Assembly (NCBI GenBank): GCA_949358305.1
Contig: OX442319.1
Coordinates: 8,742,001 to 8,806,000 of the forward strand
Direction: 5' to 3'
DNA length: 64,000 bases
From: Strigamia acuminata
Lineage: Eukaryota; Arthropoda; Chilopoda; Geophilomorpha; Linotaeniidae
The notes under the pieces are model-generated. The model saw only the letters and a program-made list of their open reading frames with translations, searched no databases and was not told the DNA's origin. Below are positions 33,684 to 45,100 of the stretch, piece by piece. Positions within the stretch are counted from its first letter, which is position 1. Every line of letters starts with the position of its first letter. The position numbers and the translations under genes are program-made.

Positions 33684-35054
33684 ATGCCGATCAGAAAATC
33701 AGCAGCAAGTCTTGAAAATTTATGTATAAATACAATAATAACTAATATCGGTGAGCTGCAAAGTCAATTGTTGAACCAACCTCCCACGATCATTGATAAC
33801 GTACGTACTCGACTAGATGAAATGCAACGGACCGGTGAAAATCCACGACTGAATCGAAACATTTTTATACGTAAGCACACCACATCATTACGCAGTTTGA
33901 GACAATTTGGTCTCGACGTGACTCCTGCGCTACACAAACTAGCCCGGGTTTGTAGAAACCTTCAATATTTAAGCTTACGACGATTTCCGAACGAACCAGA
34001 CATTCCTCCCGTAAGTCTAATCCAACTACTTCAAAACTTGCCACAAATTCGATACTTAAACTTAACGCAAAGAAGAGAAATCACGGATCAAGTTGTAACT
34101 ACAATCGGTGAAAAGTGCCAACAATTGACCCATCTTAACCTTACGGCATGCGTCAATGTGACCGATGTAGGGGCCCTTACATTGACCGGTTGCACAGAAT
34201 TAAGGAATTTCAGTATCTACGATACCCGTGTGACACTGGAAGCGTGTTTACTCATCATAAACACAATGCCCTTTTTAAAAGTGTTTGAAACACATCACTG
34301 GATTGAGTTGTTTTGGATGCTGAAACAACAATTCATTGCAAACAATACTCTGCGTACTTACTCTCTCGAACGAATAGCATTGTACCAGAATAGCAGTGAA
34401 GACATCGCATTTCTGAACAGCACTTTTCCTAATTTACGTAGAATAACAATCGTAACTTTCAATTTGGATGTGAATTTTAACACCGATATATTCTCCAGAT
34501 TGCGTAACGATATAACTCAACGATTGACCAATCTTTGTTTATTGAACATTAGATTAGTCGATATTATGCTTGTTGATCGCTCATGTCCTTTGTTGGAAGA
34601 ATTGAAACTGGAAAAATCTACCATATACATGGAAACTGCTACTGAGCAGCGCGTTATCTTAAAAAAACTTCGCTCATTGGAAATTGTTCTGCCTCCAAAC
34701 TGGACGGAATTAGAGATGAAAACGTTATTGGTGTGCCCTAATTTGGAATATTTGAAACTATATTACTGTCCCACATTTAGTGACGGTTTGGTTTGCGAAC
34801 TTGTTAAATCGAACGCATTTCGGAAGCTCGAGTATTTATGTTTTGTTTCGTGTGACTCGATTAATTTAAGCTCGATCATTGCGTTGTTGAAAATGCAAAA
34901 TCCGCTCAATGTGTTGTGCTGCGCACTTTGTGGTAATATCTTTTTAGATTTTTATGAAATTCAGAAGTACGTGAAGAGCAAGAACTTGGATGTGCATATT
35001 ACAAACAAATATGATAGGCTTATCAGTTCATTAGACCCCATTGCTGATTGGTAA
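33684..35054 (+). CDS. LRR-G, BC-box leucine-rich-repeat protein, intact
   Basis: 456 residues, intronless, and the only intact type II copy (MPIRKS start). Residues 9-18, SLENLCINTI, match the Elongin-BC box; residues 32-40, QPPTIIDNV, fit a Cul2-box-like P-x2-I-x3-V. The LRR domain runs from about residue 65 to the end, with repeats such as LQYLSLRRFPNE, LTHLNLTACVNVTDVG and CPNLEYLKLYYC. The last residues are PIADW. The broken LRR-D is its closest relative in the first half (RLNRNIFIRKHT). Expected role as in LRR-B: adaptor-bound substrate recognition, inferred. Confidence 0.85.
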   Translation: MPIRKSAASLENLCINTIITNIGELQSQLLNQPPTIIDNVRTRLDEMQRTGENPRLNRNIFIRKHTTSLRSLRQFGLDVTPALHKLARVCRNLQYLSLRRFPNEPDIPPVSLIQLLQNLPQIRYLNLTQRREITDQVVTTIGEKCQQLTHLNLTACVNVTDVGALTLTGCTELRNFSIYDTRVTLEACLLIINTMPFLKVFETHHWIELFWMLKQQFIANNTLRTYSLERIALYQNSSEDIAFLNSTFPNLRRITIVTFNLDVNFNTDIFSRLRNDITQRLTNLCLLNIRLVDIMLVDRSCPLLEELKLEKSTIYMETATEQRVILKKLRSLEIVLPPNWTELEMKTLLVCPNLEYLKLYYCPTFSDGLVCELVKSNAFRKLEYLCFVSCDSINLSSIIALLKMQNPLNVLCCALCGNIFLDFYEIQKYVKSKNLDVHITNKYDRLISSLDPIADW

Positions 35055-35142
35055 GGGATAGATTCTTTTCAATCCCCAGACAAGAACTCTCAATTAATAT
35101 ACAGTTTACAATTTACGAAATTAATACTTGCTTGAGATCCCA

Positions 35143-35318
35143 GCACTTATATCGAACATTCGCTCGTATGTGGACGACAATTTCCTCCCCCGCTACGCTC
35201 GTTCTCCCCCGACCTGTTTACCTTCTGAACGATTGCGACACTGCTCATGACATGCGGATTAACCCTGATAAAACTGAATTCTTCACTTTCTCTCTGAGTT
35301 TTAGCTTCCATCTGTAAC
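35143..35318 (+). mobile_element. LINE reverse-transcriptase relic 3
   Basis: Contains SNIRSYVDDNFLPRYARSPP, with YVDD in the place of the catalytic Y/FxDD box, then after a frameshift MRINPDKTEFFTF. Related to the relics at 21365 and 26224. Confidence 0.65.
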
Positions 35319-35326
35319 AAACGACA

Positions 35327-35457
35327 TTGACCATGAAGAATAGTGGAGATATCGCTTTTGTGACCAGCACTTTTCCTAATTTACGCGCATTAACTATCCC
35401 TACTATGAATACAGTTGTTGTGGATTTTAATACCGATATATTCTGTGGTGATCTCGA
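35327..35457 (+). pseudogene. LRR gene fragment
   Basis: About 130 bp matching the segment of intact copies that encodes NSEDIAFLTSTFPNL to NTDIF, followed by unrelated sequence. Together with the LINE relic before it, it is the remnant of a further type I copy between LRR-G and LRR-H. Confidence 0.75.
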
Positions 35458-36360
35458 TTTGTTGTTTATTATTTCGTAATAAAAATGTCACCACTTAAAA
35501 ATACTTGTATTTCGTATTTTCGTTCGTACTTTGGTTTGGCACGCGACAAACCAAGTCATGTAACTAAAAGGTGTAAACTAACCAGGCACACTTCACCCCA
35601 AATAGGCTGCGGTGAGATAATAATTAACCCTTTGGTGCAACCATACCTTTGTTGCACCAAAATGAGCTAATTGCGCAGATCCGAGGTGTGCCAAGCTAGA
35701 ATTTAGAGTTTTAGCACACTCTTGAATTGATAACTAAACACACAACACACTTTGTCATTGCTCTGGAAAATACCGAGTACTGACCATGTCCGTCGGTTCC
35801 AATTCGAAACATCTGCCATCTTTGCACCGTTTGTGTATTAACGCCGTGTGTATTAACCATCGCTAATACACGCACTTTTGGAAAGTATTTGTAAACTCTG
35901 TCTTCGGGGGGGGGAAGCAGAGGGCTTACTCGTAGCAGCCATCGCCATCGTGAGGTCCACTATCGAGCCACTCCAGTGTTCTCGCCATCGCCATGCGTGT
36001 TCGTGAAGGAGAAGACACGCCGCCATTTACGTTTCCGCGCGTGCGGCCATTGTTGCCGCGCATTTCATTGTTCGCGACCAACATACTCAGTTACTATACA
36101 GTTTTTTAATGTATGAAAATAACAAACACTGGAGGAAGCCATGTTCACAGATTTGCAAAATCATACTTCCTCATGTGTTGTTTAGGTTCCATCAATAGAG
36201 CCGATGTATCTGCAGACTGTTCTCTTAATTCAGGGAGTCGAGTTAAATTTTACTTTTAATTTAATTTAAAAAAAATAATAAAGTCACCAAAATAACATGC
36301 AATTTATACTCCGAACATATAATGAAATAAATAATAAAATATACATTTAATTTAATTTTA
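35458..36360. other. LRR-H 5' flank, distal part
   Basis: 35458-36085 has no counterpart in the other units and contains a G9 run at about 35907 and a GC-richer patch to 36070; no gene recognised. From 36086 on it matches the flank upstream of LRR-B. Confidence 0.45.
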
Positions 36361-36470
36361 CAGAGAAATTTACATCCGGATGTGCACGCTGACGGAAAAT
36401 TTACACATCATTAGTAGCGTACGGTTTAGAATATTAACGTTAGGGTTTTTGTGTCTACATTTAAAATATT
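36361..36470 (+). pseudogene. Relic of the DUF4728-like last exon, copy 3
   Basis: Further decayed and shortened copy of 16538-16670: ATTTACATCCGGATGTGCA, then ACACATCAxTAGTAGCGTA and AACGTTAGGGTTT. It precedes LRR-H. Confidence 0.6.
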
Positions 36471-36660
36471 GTGTGTGTGTGTGTGTTTATGTATACGTAG
36501 GATAATAAATATATACACTGTATATTACTTATCCTGCTTTTCAATATCTTTAGTATTTAATAGCTACAAAATTGTAATTCTAGGACAATTTCCTTAGAAC
36601 GAGAAGCGCATTTTCGTTACCGTAACATAATTCCGTTAAAACAAAACGTAAAAGTAACGA

Positions 36661-36727
36661 AAATACACGTTTATATCACGTTGTCCTAAAATTGAGACTT
36701 ATATTTAACCACTTCTTGCCAGTCAGC
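36661..36727 (+). promoter_or_regulatory. LRR-H promoter module
   Basis: AATACACGTTTATATCACGT, TATATTTAA (36700-36708) and TCAG (36723). Confidence 0.75.
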
Positions 36728-36767
36728 TACACACATACTAACACGTTAACTCCATACGTTTGTCGTC

Positions 36768-38153
36768 ATGCCGTGCAGAAAATCAGCAGCAACTCTTGAA
36801 AATTTATGTATAAATACGGTAATCAGTAATCTCGCTACGATGCAAGATGAACTAGAGAACCAACCTTCCGTAATCGTCGACAACATACGTAGTCGTTTAG
36901 ATGAAATGCAACTAACAGGCACCAATCCACCACTGAATCCAAACATTTTTATACGTAAGGGCACCAGATCATTACGCAGTTTGAGACAATTTGGTCTCAA
37001 CTTGACTCCTGTACTGGACCAAATAACCCTGGTTTGTAAAAACCTTCAATTCTTAAGCTTACGAAGTTTTTCGGACGAACCAGACATTCCTCCCAGAACT
37101 CTAATCCAACTATTTCAAAACTTGCCACAAATTCGATACTTAAACTTAACGGAAAGAAAAGAAATCACGAATCAAGTTGTAGGTATAATCGGTGAAAAGT
37201 GCCAACAATTGACCCATCTTAGCCTTAAGTCATGCGTCAATGGGAGAGATGTAGGGGTCCGTACATTGACCGGTTGCAAAAAGTTAAGGAATTTAAGTAT
37301 CTTCGATACCCGTGTCACACGGGAGGCGTGTTTACTCATCCTAAACACAATGCCCTTGTTAAAAGTGTTTGAAAATAGTCACTGGGGTGAGTTGTTTCGG
37401 ATGCTGAAACAACAATACAATGCAAACAATACTCTGCGTACTTACTCTCTCGAACGAACGCCAATGACCATGCATAATAGTGAAGACATCGCTTTTCTGA
37501 CCAGAACTTTTCCGAGTTTACGCAGAATAACAATGAGAACTGTCAATTGGGATGTAAGTTTTGACACAGATATATTCTCGAGATTGCGTAACGATATAAA
37601 GCCAAGACTGACCAGTCTTTGGCTATTTCAAATTATCTTAGCCGATATTATGCTTGTTGATCGCTTCTGTCCTATGTTGGAAGAATTGACACTAATAGAT
37701 TGTATCATTCACACGGAAACCGCTACTTCGCAGCGCGTTATCTTCAAAAAACTTCGCGTACTGGAAATCTGTATGGCTGATCCGAACTGGACCATAACGG
37801 AATTAGAGATGAAAACGTTATTGGTGTGCCCTAATTTGGAATATTTGAAACTAGATCACTGTCCCTCATTTAGTCACGCTTTGGTTTGCGAACTTGTTAC
37901 ATCGAACGCATTTCGGAAGCTCAAGTTTTTATCTTTATGTGAGTGTAACTCGATTAATGAAACCTCGATCACTGCGTTGTTGGAAATGAAAAATCCGCTC
38001 AATGTGTTGTTCTGCAAACGTTGTGATAATATCGATTCTAATATTTCTAAAATTCGGAAGTTCGTGAAGAGCAAGAACTTGGATGTGCGTATTACAGACA
38101 ATTGTGATAGTTTGTCTCGTATCACTCAAACAGACCTCTCTGGTGACTGGTAA
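36768..38153 (+). CDS. LRR-H, BC-box leucine-rich-repeat protein, intact
   Basis: 461 residues, intronless, type I (MPCRKS). Residues 9-18, TLENLCINTV, match the Elongin-BC box and residues 32-40, QPSVIVDNI, the Cul2-box-like motif. The body is leucine-rich repeats to the C-terminal GDW. The protein looks mosaic: through about residue 300 it is closest to LRR-B (RTVNWDVSFDTDIFSRLRND, LWLFQIILADIML), while the end resembles LRR-F (ITELEMKTLL, CPSFSHALVCELVTSNAF). No signal peptide or membrane segment. Function inferred as for LRR-B and LRR-G. Poly(A) signals AATAAA lie near 38230-38245. Confidence 0.85.
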   Translation: MPCRKSAATLENLCINTVISNLATMQDELENQPSVIVDNIRSRLDEMQLTGTNPPLNPNIFIRKGTRSLRSLRQFGLNLTPVLDQITLVCKNLQFLSLRSFSDEPDIPPRTLIQLFQNLPQIRYLNLTERKEITNQVVGIIGEKCQQLTHLSLKSCVNGRDVGVRTLTGCKKLRNLSIFDTRVTREACLLILNTMPLLKVFENSHWGELFRMLKQQYNANNTLRTYSLERTPMTMHNSEDIAFLTRTFPSLRRITMRTVNWDVSFDTDIFSRLRNDIKPRLTSLWLFQIILADIMLVDRFCPMLEELTLIDCIIHTETATSQRVIFKKLRVLEICMADPNWTITELEMKTLLVCPNLEYLKLDHCPSFSHALVCELVTSNAFRKLKFLSLCECNSINETSITALLEMKNPLNVLFCKRCDNIDSNISKIRKFVKSKNLDVRITDNCDSLSRITQTDLSGDW

Positions 38154-39129
38154 GGGATGAATTGTTTTCAATTAACTTACTGGTTACCGCAAGAGCGATG
38201 TTAGCATAACATTGAGTGTATTCAAATAAAATAAAGTGAAATAAAACTTACGTTATGGTGGCAGATAGCCAAAAAAACACAAAAACACGCAGTAGATCAA
38301 GTCAAACCATTAGTCAGTCCTGGTTGCTTACGGTATATGTTTTTCCCATAACTTAATTACAGATCACCAGCCCACTGCCAATCACCACTGCTGCACCAGG
38401 CACTGAATATTATTATTATTCAATTTTACTTTTAATTTAATTTTTAAAAAAATGTACACAAAATATTAAGTGATTTATACTTGGAACATGTATTGAAAAA
38501 ACGAAATAAAATCCACAACTGCAGCTTTATATTACACACTAAACAAATTTGTGCAAATTTCATTGAATAAATGTACAGAACAAGGAATGTGTGAAACAAT
38601 AAAAACCAACATTGTACAAACCAATCACAATTTTACAACCACGCATGCCAACATACAAAATCATCAAGTACTCAAACCTTCGTTACAAAACTGATATTTT
38701 CACTCAAAATTATTATCTTCACAAATTTTTACATCTCCCTTCAAAATACACAAGTCTTTCAAAAAATTAAACCAATTAAAAAAATTGCAAAAAACATTTA
38801 TTGCAAGGATTGTGTGAAAATTAAAAATATATACTTCAAAAAACCCATTTATTTTACTTATTATATCAAACTGCTAAATATATATATTTATATAGAGATA
38901 TAGATATGATTCTTTGTACAAGTTGGGTGTATATATATGTACAATTCATTTTCAAAGTGGCATCAAATATAAAAAGCTCAATTAAACAATCTTTGGCATG
39001 GTCTTAGAATTAGTGCTTATTTCATTTTGTGTTTCCTCAGCTCAAACTTGTTTAATCTATCAAAATTTAAAAACAAAATACTAAAGCCGAAACCACGTCT
39101 CCCTTTAGATATGTACAAACTCGCCGTGT
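38154..39129. other. End of LRR array, GRAF 3' region
   Basis: The first 700 bp are LRR-type tail sequence; 38640-38845 repeats 21140-21345. No further LRR copy follows. GRAF, on the other strand, ends at 39130, so the array and GRAF converge. Confidence 0.6.
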
Positions 39130-42100
39130 TCACGGAAGGTATTCGATGTAATTCTGCGGGATCAAACCTGTTTTACCGTTTAACGTTCCTTCCACCCAGC
39201 CGGGCTCCCTGGAAGGACGTACTGAAAATATTGTTATTATTATTTTCAAAACTATTTCACATATTTAAAATTTGATGACGAGTGTGTATGGGCAGCAGAA
39301 TGTATAAAAATCCATCCAACGACATCATCGTTTGGCCGGCCTATCTTTTAATACTGTTGTTAGGGCATGACAAGAGACCGTGTAAACATTGATGTCATTA
39401 AATCTCAATGGATTTTTATACCACCTGGTAGATAAACTTAAGTTTTTTTGGTCCACGGCTGGACACACTGCAGCAGCTTCAGGAATCTTTGCAACCAGAA
39501 GTGACTAATGCATCTAACAAAATTATTAACGCAGGATGGCAAATTTCCTGCTCAGATTGCGCTCACCTCACCTTAACTGGGTTACATAAAGCAAAACAAA
39601 TCAAACTAATACCCTCAAAGATAATAAATTCAAAAATTCAATGCATTAGTCATTCCTGGCCATAAAATAAGCACGGATTCCTGAAACGCGTCTGTAGTTT
39701 GTAAATGTGCCAGCAGGGCACAGCAAATAAAATGCCATATGTCTTCAATTAAGAGTTGCCCTTGAATTGTAGTTGCCGCTGAGAAAAATGATTTGATATA
39801 AGCTTAAAAGTCATCCTTTAAGCTAAGTACACATGAGACTTTCACACTCTGAATATTCAGAGTCTAAAATTTCAGGTTGTCACGCCGCAAACGAAATAAT
39901 TCCGCCTGTGTGTTTGGCTGTGTCATTCCGTGCGCGGAAATTGTTTGGTACACACAATCCGTGCACGGAAATTGTTTGGTACACACAATCCGTGCACGTG
40001 TTGTAAATACAAATGGCGACCACTTTTAAAAAATGTTGGAGTTTGATTGTGCAAAATAAATGGATTGCTGTATTTTTAAATTAATAATTAATAATAAATA
40101 ATAAAATAAATTAATCAAACATTTTTAGTATTATCTGTCTTTGTATTTAGTATCCACCTCCACCTTGTGTACGACCGATCGTGACCGGTCGTACAACCAC
40201 AATTCATTCTGGGTACTCAGAATCTGTTCGTGCACACTGACCCAAACTTTCGGCCATACACAAAAAGTGATCATTCCGTGCACGGAATCAGGTCATGTGT
40301 ACTTAGCTTTACAAATGAACAAATGAAAAATGGAACAGCGGCGATTTGGAATAAGAACTGAGGCTCTTAATTGAAGAAATACGGCGTTTAATTTTATTTT
40401 TGGTGAAAATATTATTAAAGTACGTCTATTTAGTGCGGGATTTAAGTAAGCTTATGTCCTACCGTTAGTTATTATTTGGTTGGGCTCAAATGACAGTTCA
40501 GATTCATTCTCTCCTTCACAGTGATACAAAGTACGAACCGTCCTGCAATGTAACATTCAAAAATTGAGTTTAAATTGGTCAGTTTGCAGTAAAGGTTATG
40601 AAAATGTTTGTTCAGCCTGGAGACTATGTTATTGTAAATTGATAAAATTATAAAATTATAATGAAATTAATATATTATTGAACCACGCTCACCTGAGATT
40701 TGGTGAACCTTGGGTTAGTGAATAAGTGCTCAAACTTGTACATACAGAGAGCCTAAAAACCCAAAATTACATGCAAAGTTATAAAGAAAAAAAGTTAAAC
40801 TGAAGGATCAAGTTAGGAATGTGCGATATTATTGCAATTAAACATCGCAAGCGATAAATCATGGTATGTTGCAAAGTACAGTAGAGCATTGATTATCGAA
40901 ACACCGGTTATTCAAACGATCGGTTATCTGAACAGCGGTAATCGATTTTTTATCGATGTTCATCGGTTTTTAGTCGTTTTTTTAAAATGTTTTTTACCGA
41001 TTTTTATCCCTTTTGATCGCTTTTTAACGATTTTTATCCATTTTATGAACACTTATGTCTCCCAATTAGTTCAGATAATCGCTGCTCTACTGTAATTACA
41101 ATTTTGTAATTATATTGCAAAATGTTTAGAATTTTGTAATTATATCGCAAATTATTAGCAATTTTTTAAATATATCGCAAAATATTTGCAATTTTTTAAA
41201 TATAGCGCAAAATATTTGCAATTCTTTTTAAAAATATCGCAAATTATTTGCAATTTTTTTAATATATCGCAAAATATTTGCCATTTTTTAAATATATCGC
41301 AAAATATTTGCAATTTTTTAAATATATCGCAAAAATATTTGCAATTTTTTTAAATATATCGCAAAATATTTGCAATTTTTTAAATATATCGCAAAAATAT
41401 TTGCAATTTTTTTTAAATATATCGCAAAATATTTGCAATTTTTTAAATATATCGCAAAATATTTGCAATTTTGAAATTATATCGCAAAATAATTACAAGT
41501 TTACATCGCTTTGCTGCACAATCATCCAAATAATCGCACACTCCTAATAACAACAAACAGAAAATCATGCCACAAAACAACCACAAACATTTACAAGAAA
41601 AATACAACAACAGAATTCCCAGTATTCACTTACGCTGGAGCCAAAATAGAATCAACAGAATGTCTTTTCTTCACATTGGAAAGACTAATCAAACAAAACA
41701 AAATTACATCTAAACTCAACCATTTCTCTTTTCAAACTCACATGTGTTCTGAAGGCCGGTAACTACTCGAAGTTATTAAACCTAATTTGCCGCTACTCGA
41801 AGGCGAACTGTTAGGCGAAAGGCGGTTATTTAATTCCCTAGACGATCTAGAATTGACGGATTCCGAGCTGCTGCTGCTATTTGAACCCAAGTTGTGATTC
41901 CCATCTTGACCTTCAGTGACAATATAAAAATTTTATAAAAAAACTATGAAATTTCTTCTCTTTTGGCCGCTTACAGATGGGATTGAAAATGACTAAAGGT
42001 TTAACACGGGCTGTTTTTTGTCTGGAAGGAACGACTGGAGTTTGTGGCGCTGCAGTCACTGCAGTTGGGATGCCCAACGTGTTAACGCTCATTGGTAATT

Positions 42101-45100
42101 CTGTAGTAAAACTCGTAACTACAGCCTGAAATGTTGAAATTTAATTAGAATTTCGAATTCGTTTTTCCGATTTATAATGAAACATCTTGAAATTTTAGGG
42201 TCCACTGTTGATTGAGGCTATTTTGTGTACCATTGTACTATTTGTGTGCAGAAAATTGCAATTTAAGGCAATAAAAGGAGAAATTCAAAAAGAAAAATAC
42301 ACAAAAATGAGCCTCTTCCATTTAAAAATGAATTTTTCAGCTAAAATGCATCTTTTCAGTGCTAAAATGCATCTTTTCAGTGCTAAAATGCATCTTTTCA
42401 GTGCTAAAATGCATCTTTTCAGTGCTAAAATGCATCTATTCAGTGCTGAAATGCATCTATTCAGTGCTGAAATGCATTTTCCAGGCGAAAATTAATTTTT
42501 TCCAGGCTAAAATTAATTTTTTCCAGGCTAAAATTAATTTTTTCCAGGGTAAAATTAATTTTTTCCAGGCTAAAATTAATTTTTACCAGGCTAAAATTAA
42601 TTTTTTCCATGCTAAAATTAATTTTTCAAGACTAAAATTAATTTTTCAAGGCTAAAATTAATTTTTCAAAGCTAAAATTAATTTTTCAAAGCTAAAATTA
42701 ATTTTTCAAAGCTAAAATTAATTTTTCGTACATGCGAAACGGGTTGCTTGGCCGATTGTGAATTGTGTGGCTTCGGCGGTTGCGCAGAATTTGCATTTGT
42801 CACAAGTTTAGTCGGACTTGTGTCTGGTTTTGTGAGATCGGCTTCGTTGGGCGTAGTCTTCATAATCTATTTCATATTTAAAAATAAATGCTGTATATAT
42901 GAATAATGTTAACTCGAATTTTCTACCTTTTCACAATTTTCTATCATTATCTCCACAACTACATTGCAAAATTTTATTTCCATAATTGCAGCAACACTTT
43001 CCTCTTCCGGGCGCAGCAAAGTGGGACCAAAACAAACTCCTAGATTCGACACAGTCATCAAGTTTTTATCGGATTTCGACGAAACGCTACAAAAATGAAG
43101 AATAGAAATGTTTGATGACATTATACTTTAATTTTACTTTTTAAACTTACTTTTTTAAATGGTGTACTAAAATATCTAACATTTCAATATTTAGTTTAGG
43201 TAGTTGGTGCACGTAGTAATGCACGTGGTTGATTCTTTGCGTACAACTTTCGAGTTCTGTAAAAGCGCGTAATGGGATTAGTTGGTAGTGTCAAATGTTC
43301 ATCAGTTTTTAATTTGCGATGATCGGAGCCGTAGCAAAGGAATTTGGCACCTCCCAGACACAGTTTTTACGCACTTTATGCACTTTTTATGCCCAAAAAT
43401 GCACTTTTTAGACCATGTTTTCACATTTTTTGAAAAAAATGCATTATTTACATGCAAAAATGCATTATTTACTTGCAAAAATGCATTATTTACTTGGAAA
43501 AATGCATTATTTACTTGCAAAAATGCATTATTTACTTGCAAAAATGCATAATTTACTTGCAAAATGCATAATTTACTTGCAGAAATGTCATTTTTAGACT
43601 GGAATTATACATTTTTTGACAAAAACTGTTTTTTTTTACTTGCATAAATGCACTTTTTAAGCCACAGAAACTGCTTTCCTTAGTTTATGTGAAAATTTTA
43701 TGCACAAAATGCATATAAATGCAGTCCACAGCCGTCACCATTCGCATAACCCTTGCTGCGGCACCGAAAACCAAACATTTCCCTTACTTGCTGCTGCTAT
43801 AAACTTCTCGTGCAAGCCATATGACATCAACGGCTCTGGTAAATTCCTAAAATAAGTTTTCAAAGCACTGGTAATAGTTTTATTTTCCCATTCTAGAGCA
43901 TCATCGAAATTCAGCTTCTCCGCTTTTCGCCGATCTGCAATAATTTAATCACAAAAAAATAAATCAAATTTTTTTTAACCATCACCCCATAAAAAAATAA
44001 TAATAAAATTTCTCACCCAAACCCATTTGTATTAACTTGTTAACTTTAGAACTCACTCCAACAAGCCTGTACAGTCCCTGGTCATCCAAACCTAAAAAAT
44101 TATTTTTTTTTTTTATTAAAAAAAATATATAAAAAATTAAAAAAGTGTATAAAAAAATCAATAGAATTGTACAAAAAATTTTAAAAAAAATGATATAAAA
44201 AATTACAAAATTAATAAAATTATATAAAAAAATACAAAATTAATAAAATTATATAAAAAAATACAAAATTAATAAAATTATATAAAAAAATACAAAATTA
44301 ATAAAATTATATAAAAAATACAAAATTAATAAAATTATATAAAAAAATACAAAATTAATAAAATTATATAAAAAAATACAAAATTAATAAAATTATATAA
44401 AAAAATACAAAATTAATAAAATTATATAAAAAAATACAAAATTAATAAAATTATATAAAAATTATAATAATAATAATAAAATTATATAACAAAAAAATAA
44501 GACAATGCTCACCCCTGGTTTCTAATACCGATATACACGTCTTTACAAAGGAAAATCCAACGTCGTCGAGCAGCGATTCGTCGCTTTTAGGAGTTTTCCC
44601 AATGGGAACTGAATAGGTCTGCAAGTTAATGCAATTTAGTCGTTCATAATTAACCGTTTCATTTGTTAGAGTGTCATTAAGGTACTTACTGGCTCTTTAC
44701 CATCCATGGCGTCCAACCATAATTTACGGTCCTCTTCGGATAATGCTTGTAGAGTGATTACACCCGGCCTGGAAAATGAACCGACCAAAATTAACATCCT
44801 TTATGGAAATTTGACGCGGTTATGTAAGGATGATTTACCGGTCTGCGGTGATGTCAAAACAGAATCGTTTTTCAATGGATTCGGTAGAACGCCGAACGCA
44901 TGATTTAAGCATTAATGAATCTGTTCCAGTCTGGAATAATAATAAAAATAATTAGTGTGATTGGAGATGCACGATGATGGTAATTGATTAGTTACAGCGG
45001 CGTAATGACTAATTAATGGGGCTCCTTTAAATGTTGTTTAAATGTAGATTTGATGAAATTCGATTAATTTTCTGATACAATTTGATGACATTCACCAAAA

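Noticed and set aside
42208-42655. Repeated FSAKMHL and QAKINFF frames
   Set aside because: Minisatellite translation in GRAF intron 18.
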